Assembly: GCA_947245585.1 (NCBI GenBank)
Contig: CAMXPV010000009.1
Coordinates: forward strand, 1-64,000
Direction: 5' to 3'
Length of the DNA: 64,000 bases
Source: an uncultured Lachnospiraceae bacterium
GTDB lineage: Bacteria; Bacillota; Clostridia; Lachnospirales; Lachnospiraceae
The position numbers were made by a program, and so were the translations under genes. Under the pieces are notes generated by a model. That model saw only the letters and a list, made by a program, of their open reading frames with translations. It was not told the DNA's origin and made no database searches. Shown piece after piece: positions 53,608 to 61,847 of this stretch; the first letter of the stretch is position 1, and each line of letters begins with the position of its first letter.

Positions 53608-56007
53608 TTACATTTCCATTTTTACCTTTCTCGTCAGCTTCGTCGCCTCTTTATAGGGTCTAAACAGCATATAAATCATGCCGCCGAGGATTGCGATGGC
53701 TGCAAGCAGACCGATGGCATTCAAATTTCCCGTAAGCGCCGAGCCAATCTGGTAAACCGTCAACGCCACCGCGTAAGCCAACCCGCACTGATAACCGATG
53801 GCAAACCACGTCCATCTCGCGCTGTTCATCTCCCTCTTGATCGCGCCGATGGCCGCAAAGCAGGGCGCGCACAGGAGGTTAAATACAAGGAAAGAATAAC
53901 CCGCCACCTGACTGAAGTTTGCGCCGATCTCCGGCCATCCGCCGGGATAGAGGATACCCATGGTGCCGACAATATTTTCCTTTGCCACAAGCCCGGTGAT
54001 GGAAGCCACCGCCGCCTGCCAGTTACCCCACCCAAGGGGTGTAAAGATCCATGCAATCGCGCTGCCGACCGCCGCAAGGAGCGACTGGTCCATCTCCTCC
54101 TCGGCAAGCATCCGAAAGCCATCCGCGGTAAATCCAAAGTAAGTCGTAAACCAGATCACGATGGTGGAGAGCAGGATGATCGTGCCCGCCTTCTTGATGA
54201 AAGACCATCCCCGTTCCCACATGGAGCGCAGCACATTGCCCACCGTGGGCATATGATAGGCCGGAAGCTCCATAACGAAAGGAGCGGGATCGCCGGAAAA
54301 CATTTTCGTCTTTTTTAACATGATACCCGAAATAATAATCGCCGCCATGCCCACAAAGTATGCGCTCGTTGCCACCCATGCGGAACCGCCGAAGATCGCT
54401 CCCGCCACCATAGAGATAAACGGAACCTTCGCGCCGCAGGGGATAAATGTCGTCGTCATAATCGTCATTCTGCGGTCACGCTCGTTTTCAATGGTCCTGG
54501 ATGCCATAATGCCCGGAATGCCGCAGCCCGTACCGATTAACATCGGGATAAAGGACTTGCCGGACAGACCAAACTTACGGAAAATACGGTCAAGCACGAA
54601 GGCGATACGCGCCATATAGCCGCAGGCCTCCAGGAATGCGAGGAGCAGAAAGAGCACAAGCATCTGCGGCACAAAGCCGAGCACCGCGCCCACACCGGCC
54701 ACGATACCGTCGTTGATCAGCCCCGCGAGCCATTCCGCCGCGCCTGCTGCCTCCAACGCACCGCCGACCAGAACCGGAACGCCAGGTACCCATACGCCGT
54801 AAGCCGCAGGGTCTGGCTCTTCGCCATACCGTTCCACCACCGCAAACGCTTCTTCGTAATCCGCAAGGGAAGCCGTCTCTATCATCACTTCCAACGTTTC
54901 CTCGTCCTCTACTTCATAAGAGAAGTCGCCCACAGGCTCCACACCATTTTCTTCCACGTAAGCGTCGTAACCGTCCACAATCAGCGCCGCGTCGCCGTAT
55001 TCCTCAGCCGCCTCCCCGTAGTCTGAAGAACCGATGCCGAGCAGATGAAAGCCATCGCCAAACAGTCCGTCGTTTGCCCAATCCGTGGCGTTTGCTCCCA
55101 CCGTCACCATGGAAATATAATACACCAAAAACATAATAACTGCAAAGATCGGCAGTCCCAGAAAACGGTTTGTGACAACCCTGTCAATTTTATCGGAAGT
55201 GGTCAACTTTCCTGCGGACTTTTTCTTCAGGCAGCCCTTGATAATGCTTCCGATATAGATATAACGCTCGTTGGTGATGATGGACTCCGCGTCGTCGTCC
55301 ATTTCCTTTTCTGCCGCCTTAATGTCCTCCTCGATATGGTTCTGTACCGTCAGATCCAGGCTTAACTGCTCCAACACCTTGTCGTCCCGCTCAAACAGTT
55401 TGATGGCATACCAACGCTGCTGCTCCTCCGGCAGGCCGTGTACGGCCGCCTCCTCGATGTGGGCAAGGGCGTGCTCCACGGTTCCGGAAAAGGTGTGCAT
55501 GGGGACAGTCCTGCCATTCCTTGCCGCGTCGATCGCAGCCTCCGCAGCCTCCATGATGCCGGTTCCTTTCAGGGCGGAAATCTCCACCACTTTGCAGCCT
55601 AACTGCCTGGACAGCTCCGCCGTGTTGATCTGGTCGCCGTTTTTCTCCACCACGTCCATCATGTTGATGGCAACTACCACAGGGATGCCGAGCTCGATAA
55701 GCTGTGTTGTCAGATATAAATTTCTCTCTAAATTCGTGCCGTCAATCAGATTCAGGATCGCGTCGGGACGCTCGCTGATCAGATAATTTCTTGCCACCAC
55801 TTCCTCCAGCGTATAGGGAGAAAGGGAATAAATACCGGGAAGGTCGGTGATCGTCACACCGTCGTGCTTCTTTAATTTTCCTTCCTTCTTTTCCACCGTG
55901 ACACCCGGCCAGTTTCCGACAAACTGATTGGAACCGGTCAGCGCGTTGAACAGCGTCGTTTTTCCGCAGTTCGGGTTACCCGCAAGGGCAATTCGCATAC
56001 TCATCAT
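53608..56007 (-). CDS. feoB: Ferrous iron transporter FeoB with acidic insert
   Basis: A 799-residue inner-membrane transporter with an N-terminal GTPase (GNPNCGKTTLFNALTG, DLPGIYSLS, NMMDVVEKNG) and a GDI-type helical stretch to about 270. Then comes a membrane half with two Gate domains (GTGCGIPGIMASRTIENERDRR, FLLLAFLEACGYMARIAF). Between the first membrane helix and the second lies an insert of about 110 acidic and aromatic residues (SSDYGEAAEEYGDAALIV through EEPDPAAYGVWVPG), absent from E. coli FeoB. It imports Fe2+. Preceded by feoA (two copies) and a GTTAG-like box in the 66-base gap. Confidence 0.96.
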   Translation of the reverse strand: MMSMRIALAGNPNCGKTTLFNALTGSNQFVGNWPGVTVEKKEGKLKKHDGVTITDLPGIYSLSPYTLEEVVARNYLISERPDAILNLIDGTNLERNLYLTTQLIELGIPVVVAINMMDVVEKNGDQINTAELSRQLGCKVVEISALKGTGIMEAAEAAIDAARNGRTVPMHTFSGTVEHALAHIEEAAVHGLPEEQQRWYAIKLFERDDKVLEQLSLDLTVQNHIEEDIKAAEKEMDDDAESIITNERYIYIGSIIKGCLKKKSAGKLTTSDKIDRVVTNRFLGLPIFAVIMFLVYYISMVTVGANATDWANDGLFGDGFHLLGIGSSDYGEAAEEYGDAALIVDGYDAYVEENGVEPVGDFSYEVEDEETLEVMIETASLADYEEAFAVVERYGEEPDPAAYGVWVPGVPVLVGGALEAAGAAEWLAGLINDGIVAGVGAVLGFVPQMLVLFLLLAFLEACGYMARIAFVLDRIFRKFGLSGKSFIPMLIGTGCGIPGIMASRTIENERDRRMTIMTTTFIPCGAKVPFISMVAGAIFGGSAWVATSAYFVGMAAIIISGIMLKKTKMFSGDPAPFVMELPAYHMPTVGNVLRSMWERGWSFIKKAGTIILLSTIVIWFTTYFGFTADGFRMLAEEEMDQSLLAAVGSAIAWIFTPLGWGNWQAAVASITGLVAKENIVGTMGILYPGGWPEIGANFSQVAGYSFLVFNLLCAPCFAAIGAIKREMNSARWTWFAIGYQCGLAYAVALTVYQIGSALTGNLNAIGLLAAIAILGGMIYMLFRPYKEATKLTRKVKMEM

Positions 56008-56023
56008 TTTTCCACTCCTTCTT

Positions 56024-56039
56024 ATTAGTTTTCCCTAAC
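56024..56039. promoter_or_regulatory. GTTAG-N6-CTAAC type box in the feoA-feoB gap
   Basis: ATTAG-tttt cc type N6-CTAAC (first half-site has A for G). It lies just before the feoB start, so it could give internal control. Confidence 0.6.
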
Positions 56040-56073
56040 CATTAATCTGAAAATAAAGGGGATACCCCCCCTG

Positions 56074-56295
56074 TCAGTCAACCTCTATCATTTCCGCGTC
56101 TGCTTTTCGGATCGAAAGTTCATAGCCACGAACCCTCACTTCGATCGGATCGCCCAAGGGAGCCACCTTGCGAATCTGCACATCCACGCCTTTCGTCAGT
56201 CCCATGTCCATGATCCGGCGTTTGACTGCGCCCTCTCCGTGGAGTTTCACCACCCGGACGCTGTCGCCGACCTTTACTTCTTTCAGTGTTTTCAT
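56074..56295 (-). CDS. feoA: FeoA-type SH3 protein (second copy)
   Basis: The ATG at 56295 has GAGGAAGA upstream; the tracked 56361 start adds a basic stretch. The 73-residue SH3-fold protein (MKTLKEVKVGDSVRVVKLHG, RRIMDMGLTKGVDVQIRKVA, VRGYELSIRKADAEMIEV) helps FeoB function. Short gap to feoB. Confidence 0.94.
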   Translation of the reverse strand: MKTLKEVKVGDSVRVVKLHGEGAVKRRIMDMGLTKGVDVQIRKVAPLGDPIEVRVRGYELSIRKADAEMIEVD

Positions 56296-56320
56296 TCCGT
56301 CTTCCTCCTCATTTCTCATT

Positions 56321-56533
56321 TTAGACCAAAATTTTTTGCGCCATCTCTTTGCTGACTGCAATGCGGGAATTCTTCACATTCACGATCACATTTCCACCAA
56401 TGGCGCTGACTACCGTGACCGCCCCTCCCACAACAAAACCGAGGTTTTCCAGATGTGCCTTGATTTCCTGCTTTCCTCCGATTTTTCTGATGATGTTTTC
56501 CTCGCCTGTTTCTGCTAATGTAAGCGGCATCAT
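56321..56533 (-). CDS. feoA: FeoA-type SH3 protein (first copy)
   Basis: Start chosen at the ATG 56533 (MMPLTLAETGEENII) with GGAGG 5 bases upstream. The 70-residue FeoA fold (IGGKQEIKAHLENLGFVVGG, GGNVIVNVKNSRIAVSKEMA) differs clearly from the second copy. Two FeoA proteins before FeoB are common in clostridia. First gene of the feo operon. Confidence 0.93.
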   Translation of the reverse strand: MMPLTLAETGEENIIRKIGGKQEIKAHLENLGFVVGGAVTVVSAIGGNVIVNVKNSRIAVSKEMAQKILV

Positions 56534-56571
56534 AAGTACCTCCATTCCCAAACATTTTGTGCAGCATATGT

Positions 56572-56719
56572 ATTAGTCTTCGCTAACCCCATGTGTGAAA
56601 TAAGAGTTAGCTATTGCTAACCATATATTATCATATGACTGCGTACAGCCTTTGTCAATGCTATTTTGACTGTCGGCCGCAGTTTCATCACACTAACCAA
56701 TGTGTTAGGGAATGCTAAC
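56572..56719 (-). promoter_or_regulatory. feo promoter with three GTTAG-N6-CTAAC boxes
   Basis: TTGACA (56653-56658), 17 bases, TATGAT (56630-56635). Boxes: ATTAG-N6-CTAAC 56572-56587 in the leader, GTTAG-N6-CTAAC 56606-56621 at the expected start site, and GTTAG-N6-CTAAC 56704-56719 upstream, preceded by a CTAAC 6 bases before its GTTAG. Placement fits a DtxR-type repressor that blocks RNA polymerase. Confidence 0.8.
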
Positions 56720-56771
56720 TACCATTTTGTGCAAATTATCCATACTCATCCACCAGATTTTAACCTATCAA

Positions 56772-56844
56772 GTAAGGTTGCTTTTCACCTTACTCGCCGT
56801 GTGCCCCATGCGCTGCCATAGCAGCTTCCTCCTCTGCATGGGGC
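56772..56844. other. Two tight hairpins between feo promoter and tRNA
   Basis: GTAAGGT - 8 bases - ACCTTAC (56772-56793) and GCCCCATGC...GCATGGGGC (56803-56844, with an inner GCTGC-cata-GCAGC). Neither has a clear T-run. They lie in 390 bases without a long gene. On the minus strand the larger one contains GGAGGAAGC-type site, an ATG at 56819 and a 9-codon frame (MAAHGAHGE). Confidence 0.45.
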
Positions 56845-56850
56845 GTACAT

Positions 56851-56889
56851 AAAAAAAATACCGCAAACCGCATAAAATGAGGTTTCCGG
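56851..56889 (-). terminator. Terminator of tRNA-Glu
   Basis: On the minus strand CCGGAAACC - loop - GGTTTGCGG followed by a run of T. It ends the tRNA transcript about 35 bases after the tRNA. Confidence 0.85.
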
Positions 56890-56924
56890 CATCCTTTAGG
56901 GTTGGGCTGTTCTAAAACAGTCAA

Positions 56925-56996
56925 CAGCTCGTAGGGGAATCGAACCCCTGTTTCCGCCGTGAGAGGGCGGCGTCTTAACCGCTTGACCAACGAGCC
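56925..56996 (-). tRNA. tRNA-Glu, anticodon CUC
   Basis: The 72 nt fold as a cloverleaf: acceptor GGCTCGT with ACGAGCT (one G-U pair at the end), D arm GGTC..GAC, anticodon arm CCGCC-CTCTCAC-GGCGG with CUC in the loop, T arm CAGGGGTTCGATTCCCCTA. CCA is not encoded. CUC reads GAG. The promoter lies at 57016-57044. tRNA-Glu is recognised by overall similarity. Confidence 0.92.
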
Positions 56997-57015
56997 ATCT
57001 GATTGACACTTGCTT

Positions 57016-57044
57016 ATTCTATTATATTTTCGTGAAGAATGCAA
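57016..57044 (-). promoter_or_regulatory. Promoter of tRNA-Glu
   Basis: TTGCAT, 17 bases, TAGAAT, 20 bases before the mature tRNA 5' end. The rest of the 57000-57124 spacer is AT-rich with nothing else seen. Confidence 0.75.
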
Positions 57045-57124
57045 GTCTTTTTTACAATTTTTATGTGACAATCATAATTTTTCTTTTATAGGTTTACATA
57101 ATATAACCATTGCGATTTCCCGAC

Positions 57125-58870
57125 TCATGCGCTCCAATCTAACAGCCATACCTGATAATGCTCCGCGTCCTCCTGCGCAGGCTCTGCTTCCGCCTCTGTT
57201 ACAAAAATGTCGGCAACGCGCATGGGTATCTCTACGCTGCTTTCGTCCGCAAACGTATACCGTACTGTCACACGGTCTTCCGCGTCATCGGAGACGGCTT
57301 CTCCCCTGCCGCCCGTCAGATTCAACATCCACGCTGCCGCCGTAACCGGATCTCTGTAGACCGCGTTGCGGTCCTCCCCGCCGTTTTCCCTGTCATACTC
57401 GGTCTGCGCCTGGATACCATCTAAAAAGCCCCTCTCCTCATAATCCGTAAACTGATATGTCCCGCCGATCAGATATGCCTCGTCAAATTCCGCCTTGGTA
57501 GAAATGTTGTTCAGATCATGAAGCACGCTGCCTGTCACCCGATAGTCCCCTTCTCCTCCCGCCCCCTGCCTGGCAAATTGAATCTCCTCCTTCCAAACCA
57601 CCACATGAGGGTCGGAAGTCCATGCGTAATACCAGATTTCTGCGCTGCCCTCCTCTTTGGTCTCACCCTCATGCAGCGCAAAACGAAATTCATTGGGCCA
57701 CGGACTGGAGAAGCCGAAGGTGTACACGTCTCCCTCCTTCTCTAACAGGGGCAGACTCTCATAGGCAGTCTCCTCATCCGCGTACATCCCCACCAACTGA
57801 TTCCCGTACCGATCGCAGTATGCGTTGGCATAAACGCTGACAAAATCGTGCCTCAAAGCTTCCTCTGCCTCCTTCTCCTGCTGTTTTTCAGGGGCCCCCG
57901 GATTCAGCATTAGCCCCGCCGCCAGAGCGCACAATAGCACACCAAGCACAGCCGCCGTCACAATCCCGCTTTTCTTCCAACTGAGAATATTGCGGATACG
58001 GTTTTTTATCCCGCCCTCGCCAAAAGCCACCGGGCTTGCGTGAAAGCCCGATTTCTCACAGGAAAGCGACAAAAGCGCCCGCGAATACGCCTGCTTCACA
58101 TCCTCCCCAAGCTGTCCTAACACCCTCTCATCGCAGGACATTTCCATATCGCTCTCCATCAGCCGAAAAGAAAGCCACACGAGTGGATTAAACCAGTGCA
58201 GGCAGACTGCACCCCAACCGATCAGCTTGACCAGATAATCCCTTCTGGCAATGTGGGCCCGCTCATGAGCGAGCACATATTGGCCTTCTTCTGCCGACAA
58301 GTACGACGGCAGATAGATTCGCGGACGAAGAATACCAAACACAAAGGGCGTGGCCATCCCTTCCAACTCAAACACACACCTTCCCGCCATTCCATCGGCT
58401 CCCTCCTTTGCAGGCCGCGCCCCGGACAAAAACCGCCGCAATCTGACCGCCGTCCAAACACTGTAGCCAAGCAGAACGCACACGCCTGTCATCCAAACCC
58501 ACGCGCCCACAGCGAGAGCCTTTGTCCCCATCCCTGTCTCCTGCGCAGGAAACACACCTGCGGACACCATTGGCTTCGCCGCGCTTCCGTTCGTTTCGTC
58601 GGAAAAGTAACCCTTCCCCTGCCATACCTCCTGCTGCCCGTCGGAAAAAACTGCCTCGGACAGAATGGCCGTGTCCATTCGCAGCAGACTGAAACTACTG
58701 GTAAGAGAAATGGGGCACAACAGCCGAAACAGCACCACAGCCCAGAGCAGATAAGAAAATATCTTCGCCTGCCTGCGCAGCAAAAACCGCAATACAAGCA
58801 CCGCCCCGATACAATACCCTGCCGTCAAACTCATATTCAGTATCTTAAGAAAAATCGCTGTCATGTCCAT
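57125..58870 (-). CDS. BlaR1/MecR1-type M56 membrane peptidase sensor
   Basis: A 581-residue integral membrane protein: about four helices in the first 320 residues with the M56 zinc motif HERAHIARRDYLVKLIGW (HExxH form HERAH) and a cytoplasmic loop. A further helix (about 308-328) leads into an outward C-terminal domain of about 250 residues that is acidic and beta-rich with no penicillin-binding motif (no SxxK/KTG). So it is likely a sensor of another ligand. Follows the BlaI-type repressor, as in bla/mec operons. Confidence 0.9.
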   Translation of the reverse strand: MDMTAIFLKILNMSLTAGYCIGAVLVLRFLLRRQAKIFSYLLWAVVLFRLLCPISLTSSFSLLRMDTAILSEAVFSDGQQEVWQGKGYFSDETNGSAAKPMVSAGVFPAQETGMGTKALAVGAWVWMTGVCVLLGYSVWTAVRLRRFLSGARPAKEGADGMAGRCVFELEGMATPFVFGILRPRIYLPSYLSAEEGQYVLAHERAHIARRDYLVKLIGWGAVCLHWFNPLVWLSFRLMESDMEMSCDERVLGQLGEDVKQAYSRALLSLSCEKSGFHASPVAFGEGGIKNRIRNILSWKKSGIVTAAVLGVLLCALAAGLMLNPGAPEKQQEKEAEEALRHDFVSVYANAYCDRYGNQLVGMYADEETAYESLPLLEKEGDVYTFGFSSPWPNEFRFALHEGETKEEGSAEIWYYAWTSDPHVVVWKEEIQFARQGAGGEGDYRVTGSVLHDLNNISTKAEFDEAYLIGGTYQFTDYEERGFLDGIQAQTEYDRENGGEDRNAVYRDPVTAAAWMLNLTGGRGEAVSDDAEDRVTVRYTFADESSVEIPMRVADIFVTEAEAEPAQEDAEHYQVWLLDWSA

Positions 58871-58971
58871 GAATCCGCCCTGTTCCTTTCCTGTATTTCC
58901 GTCCGATTCTCCTCATCCGGCAATCCCGTATCCGGATCTGTCCCAGCGCCGCCAGACCCGTCTGTGCACCG

Positions 58972-59334
58972 TCAGTTCCCCGTGTGCTCGTCGATCAGCC
59001 GCTTGATTTCCTCCGCCTGCTTTTTCGTCAGCTTCCCGCCTCCCATAAAAGCAGTCAAAAACCGGGGAATGGAGCCGCCGAAAGAATCCTCCACAAACTT
59101 TCTGCTCTTGTAGCTGTAAAACTCTTCCTCAGAGATGAGAGAGGTCACTACCGCATTTTCATTCTGAAAAATTCCCCTGTCGCACAATTTCTTTAACACC
59201 GTGTAGGTGGTCGATTTCTTCCAGTCAAATTCCTTCTCGCAAAGCTTCACCAACTCCGGGGATGCAATCGGTTCCCTCTGCCAGATCAGCTTCGCAAACC
59301 GGGCCTCCCCTTCCGCAAGTCTGTATTCTTTCAT
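58972..59334 (-). CDS. BlaI/MecI/CopY-family repressor
   Basis: The ATG at 59334 (MKEYRLAEGEARFAKLIWQ) gives 120 residues; the GTG at 59343 is less likely. N-terminal winged helix (LAEGEARFAKLIWQREPIAS, KKSTTYTVLKKLCDRG) and a C-terminal helical dimerisation tail (LTKKQAEEIKRLIDEH). Repressor of its own operon and targets; cleaved by the membrane peptidase partner in related systems. No clear palindromic operator seen in the 63-base leader, which holds a hairpin. Confidence 0.92.
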   Translation of the reverse strand: MKEYRLAEGEARFAKLIWQREPIASPELVKLCEKEFDWKKSTTYTVLKKLCDRGIFQNENAVVTSLISEEEFYSYKSRKFVEDSFGGSIPRFLTAFMGGGKLTKKQAEEIKRLIDEHTGN

Positions 59335-59365
59335 AAACGCCACTTCCCCATCCTGTCAAGACCAA

Positions 59366-59390
59366 GGGCAGCGATTGTAAACCGCTGCCC
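59366..59390 (-). terminator. Terminator of the amino acid ABC operon
   Basis: On the minus strand GGGCAGCG - 9 bases - CGCTGCCC then TTGGTCTT; 8 perfect pairs. It lies 16 bases past the ATPase stop. T-run is weak. Confidence 0.7.
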
Positions 59391-59406
59391 TGCATCCTTT
59401 TCTCTC

Positions 59407-60150
59407 TTATAATACCTTGCTCAAAAAATCAATCGTCCTGGGCTCCTTCGGATGGTCAAGCACCTCCTCCGGCGTTCCCTCCTCGATGATATAGCCGCCC
59501 TCCATAAAAATCACGCGGCTTGCCACTTCTCTGGCAAACCCAATCTCATGGGTGACCACAATCATGGTCATGCCGTCCCTCGCAAGCTCCTTCATCACCG
59601 CAAGCACCTCTCCCACCATCTCAGGGTCAAGAGCGCTGGTCGGCTCATCAAACAGCATGATATCAGGATTCATCTCCAATGCCCTTGCTATCGCCACACG
59701 CTGTTTTTGTCCGCCGGAAAGCTGACTGGGATAGGCCTGCGCCTTATCCGAAAGCCCTACCCGCTCCAAAAGCTGCATGGCTTTGTTCCCTGCATCCTCC
59801 TTGGAGAGGGTCTTTAAATGCACCGGCGCAAGGGTCATGTTCTTTAAGACATTCAAGTGGTTAAACAGATTGAAATGCTGAAACACCATGCCGATGTTTT
59901 CACGCACTTTATTGATATCCGTGTGCTTGTCGGTCACATCAAACCCGTCGATCACGATCTGGCCGGAGGTCGCCTTCTCCAACTGGTTCAGACACCGTAA
60001 CAGAGTGGACTTGCCGCTGCCGGAAGGACCGATCAGCACAACCACCTCTCCCTCCGTCACTTCCAGACTGATGTCCTTAAGCACTTCCAGAGAGCCGAAA
60101 TTCTTTTTTAGATTTTTAACGGAAATCTTTACGTCCGTATTACCTGCCAC
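59407..60150 (-). CDS. Polar amino acid ABC transporter ATPase (GlnQ type)
   Basis: A GTG at 60150 with GGAGG before it gives 247 residues ([19 protein letters not shown]). All ABC motifs: Walker [12 protein letters not shown]-loop [11 protein letters not shown], signature [15 protein letters not shown], Walker [17 protein letters not shown], switch His VVTHEIGF. Overlaps the end of the permease gene (11 bases), so coupled translation. Confidence 0.95.
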   Translation of the reverse strand: MAGNTDVKISVKNLKKNFGSLEVLKDISLEVTEGEVVVLIGPSGSGKSTLLRCLNQLEKATSGQIVIDGFDVTDKHTDINKVRENIGMVFQHFNLFNHLNVLKNMTLAPVHLKTLSKEDAGNKAMQLLERVGLSDKAQAYPSQLSGGQKQRVAIARALEMNPDIMLFDEPTSALDPEMVGEVLAVMKELARDGMTMIVVTHEIGFAREVASRVIFMEGGYIIEEGTPEEVLDHPKEPRTIDFLSKVL

Positions 60151-60808
60151 GGTTGATCCTCCTCTCAATCTGCTTGGAAATCTTACTCAATATGGTAATG
60201 ACAATCAGGTACATGATACCTACAACAGCCCATGCCTGCAGGTTCTTAAACGTATTGCCCATAATGGTCTTACCCACATTTGTAAGCTCCGGAAATCCGA
60301 TGACCGAAAGGATGGACGTATCCTTCAAGGTAATGATAAACTGGTTGATAATCGACGGGATCATGGTGCGCACCGCCTGCGGAATCACAATCAACGCCAT
60401 CCCTGCGGCGTAGGAAAGCCCGAGGCTTCTGCCCGCCTCCATCTGCCCTCTGTCCACGCTCTGGATCCCGGCCCGGATAATCTCCGCCATATATGCGCCA
60501 CAGTTCATGGAAAGGGCAATCGTACCGCCCTGCAGCGCACTCATTCTGAAATTTGTAAAGCCCAGACTCTGAATGCCGGACGGCACGCCAAAATAGATAA
60601 AATAAGCCAACACAATCAGGGGCACGCCGCGCACCGCATCCACATAGACCGTGCCGATAAAGTTAAGCACCCTGTTATGCCCCACATTCATCAGGCCGAA
60701 AATCATACCGATGACCGTGGCAAACACCAGTGAAAGCAGGCACAGCAAAAGCGTGTGCCCCATCGCCTTCAACAGCATTGTCCCGTATGTCTGTATTATC
60801 ATTACCAT
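60140..60808 (-). CDS. Polar amino acid ABC transporter permease (HisM/GlnP type)
   Basis: A 222-residue membrane protein with five helices and the amino-acid permease EAA-like loop ([22 protein letters not shown]). Between the binding protein (18 bases upstream) and the ATPase. A single permease gene suggests a homodimer. Confidence 0.93.
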   Translation of the reverse strand: MVMIIQTYGTMLLKAMGHTLLLCLLSLVFATVIGMIFGLMNVGHNRVLNFIGTVYVDAVRGVPLIVLAYFIYFGVPSGIQSLGFTNFRMSALQGGTIALSMNCGAYMAEIIRAGIQSVDRGQMEAGRSLGLSYAAGMALIVIPQAVRTMIPSIINQFIITLKDTSILSVIGFPELTNVGKTIMGNTFKNLQAWAVVGIMYLIVITILSKISKQIERRINRGR

Positions 60809-60826
60809 AAACGTTTTCCTCTTATC

Positions 60827-61702
60827 TTAGTTGCCTAAATATTTTTCGATAATCTCGTCGTACTTGCCGTTTGCCTTGATGTTCTTCAATCCTGCATTGA
60901 ACATATCCAAAAGCTCCTGATTCTCCGCATTCATGATCGCAAAACCGTAAGGCGCGCCCTCGCTCTCCATGCCCTCGGGAATGGTCAGCGCCAGATTACC
61001 CGTCTTGATGGAATCAGCCATGATCGGCGTATCTTCCACACATGCCGCAGAGTTGCCAAGGATCACATCCTGATACATGGTCGGTGAATCTTCAAACACG
61101 GTTGTGGTGAAGCCGTACTCATCCTTTAAGCTCTCGGCAAAATCCATGCCTGCGGTCCCGTTCTTCACCGCCACATTCTTGCCTTTCAAATCGGCAAAGC
61201 CCTTGATGTCGCTGCCCTCCGGAACGACGAAGGTCTGTGTCGCGTCATAATAGCCGTCAGAGAAAATCCAACCGGAGTCGATACGCTCCTGCTTGATGGT
61301 CGCGCCTGCGATCAGCGCATCCGCCTGTCCTGCCTGCACCGCGGCCACACCTGCATCCCAACCGAGGCTGTTCAGCTCATATTTGAAACCCTGATCCTCC
61401 GCAATCGCCGCCAACACATCCACGTCGATACCTACAAACTCACCCTTCTCGTTGGTGAACTCGAACGGGCGGAACACCGTATCTGTCGCAACCACCCAAA
61501 CTTTATCGCCTGAAGCCGCACTGTCCGCAGGCGCTTCCTGAGCCGCGTCCGCTGCCGGAGCCTCAGCCGCCCCTTCCGCTGCCGGAGCCTCAGCCGCCCC
61601 TTCCGCTGCCGGAGCTTCCTGTGCTGCGCCGCCGTCAGAACCGCACGCTGTCACGCCAAGAACCATGCAGCCTGTCAAAACCATTGCCAATAATTTTTTC
61701 AT
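60827..61702 (-). CDS. Amino acid ABC transporter binding lipoprotein with repeat linker
   Basis: A 291-residue family-3 binding protein. The lipobox is LGVTAC (Cys about 20). Residues 25-62 are a low-complexity linker encoded by 27-bp tandem repeats (EGAAEAPAA units). The core (DTVFRPFEFTNEKGEFVGID, GLLAG-like IAGATIKQERID, GTAGMDFAESL) binds a polar amino acid; specificity is unknown. The RBS is AAGGAGAGG. First gene of the ABC operon; promoter at 61794-61822 with a leader hairpin. Confidence 0.94.
   Translation of the reverse strand: MKKLLAMVLTGCMVLGVTACGSDGGAAQEAPAAEGAAEAPAAEGAAEAPAADAAQEAPADSAASGDKVWVVATDTVFRPFEFTNEKGEFVGIDVDVLAAIAEDQGFKYELNSLGWDAGVAAVQAGQADALIAGATIKQERIDSGWIFSDGYYDATQTFVVPEGSDIKGFADLKGKNVAVKNGTAGMDFAESLKDEYGFTTTVFEDSPTMYQDVILGNSAACVEDTPIMADSIKTGNLALTIPEGMESEGAPYGFAIMNAENQELLDMFNAGLKNIKANGKYDEIIEKYLGN
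61551..61620. repeat. 27-bp tandem repeat in the binding-protein linker
   Basis: Two exact copies of a 27-base unit (starts cgctgccggagcctcagc) at 61551-61577 and 61578-61604, plus a partial third. It encodes EGAAEAPAA and can change copy number. Confidence 0.85.
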
Positions 61703-61743
61703 AATATCCTCTCCTTTTCTACCGCAAAATGCTTTTTAACGCG

Positions 61744-61822
61744 AAAGACGGTGTACTGTACTGGCACTGACACCGTCTTTTCCCGCTTTCTTAAGTATAT
61801 GGAGTTTTTGATCCCTTGTCAA
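61744..61822 (-). promoter_or_regulatory. Promoter and leader hairpin of the amino acid ABC operon
   Basis: TTGACA (61817-61822), 17 bases, TATACT (61794-61799). The leader contains an 11-bp perfect stem AAAGACGGTGT/ACACCGTCTTT (61744-61780) with a 15-base loop. It lacks a T-run, so it may act as an mRNA stabiliser or protein site rather than a terminator. Confidence 0.75.
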
Positions 61823-61847
61823 GAACTTTGTATACAAACATACAAGT

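Noticed and set aside
56790-57071. 93-codon minus-strand ORF over the tRNA
   Set aside because: It reads straight through tRNA-Glu and its terminator; coding is implausible. Only the 9-codon tail region is noted separately.
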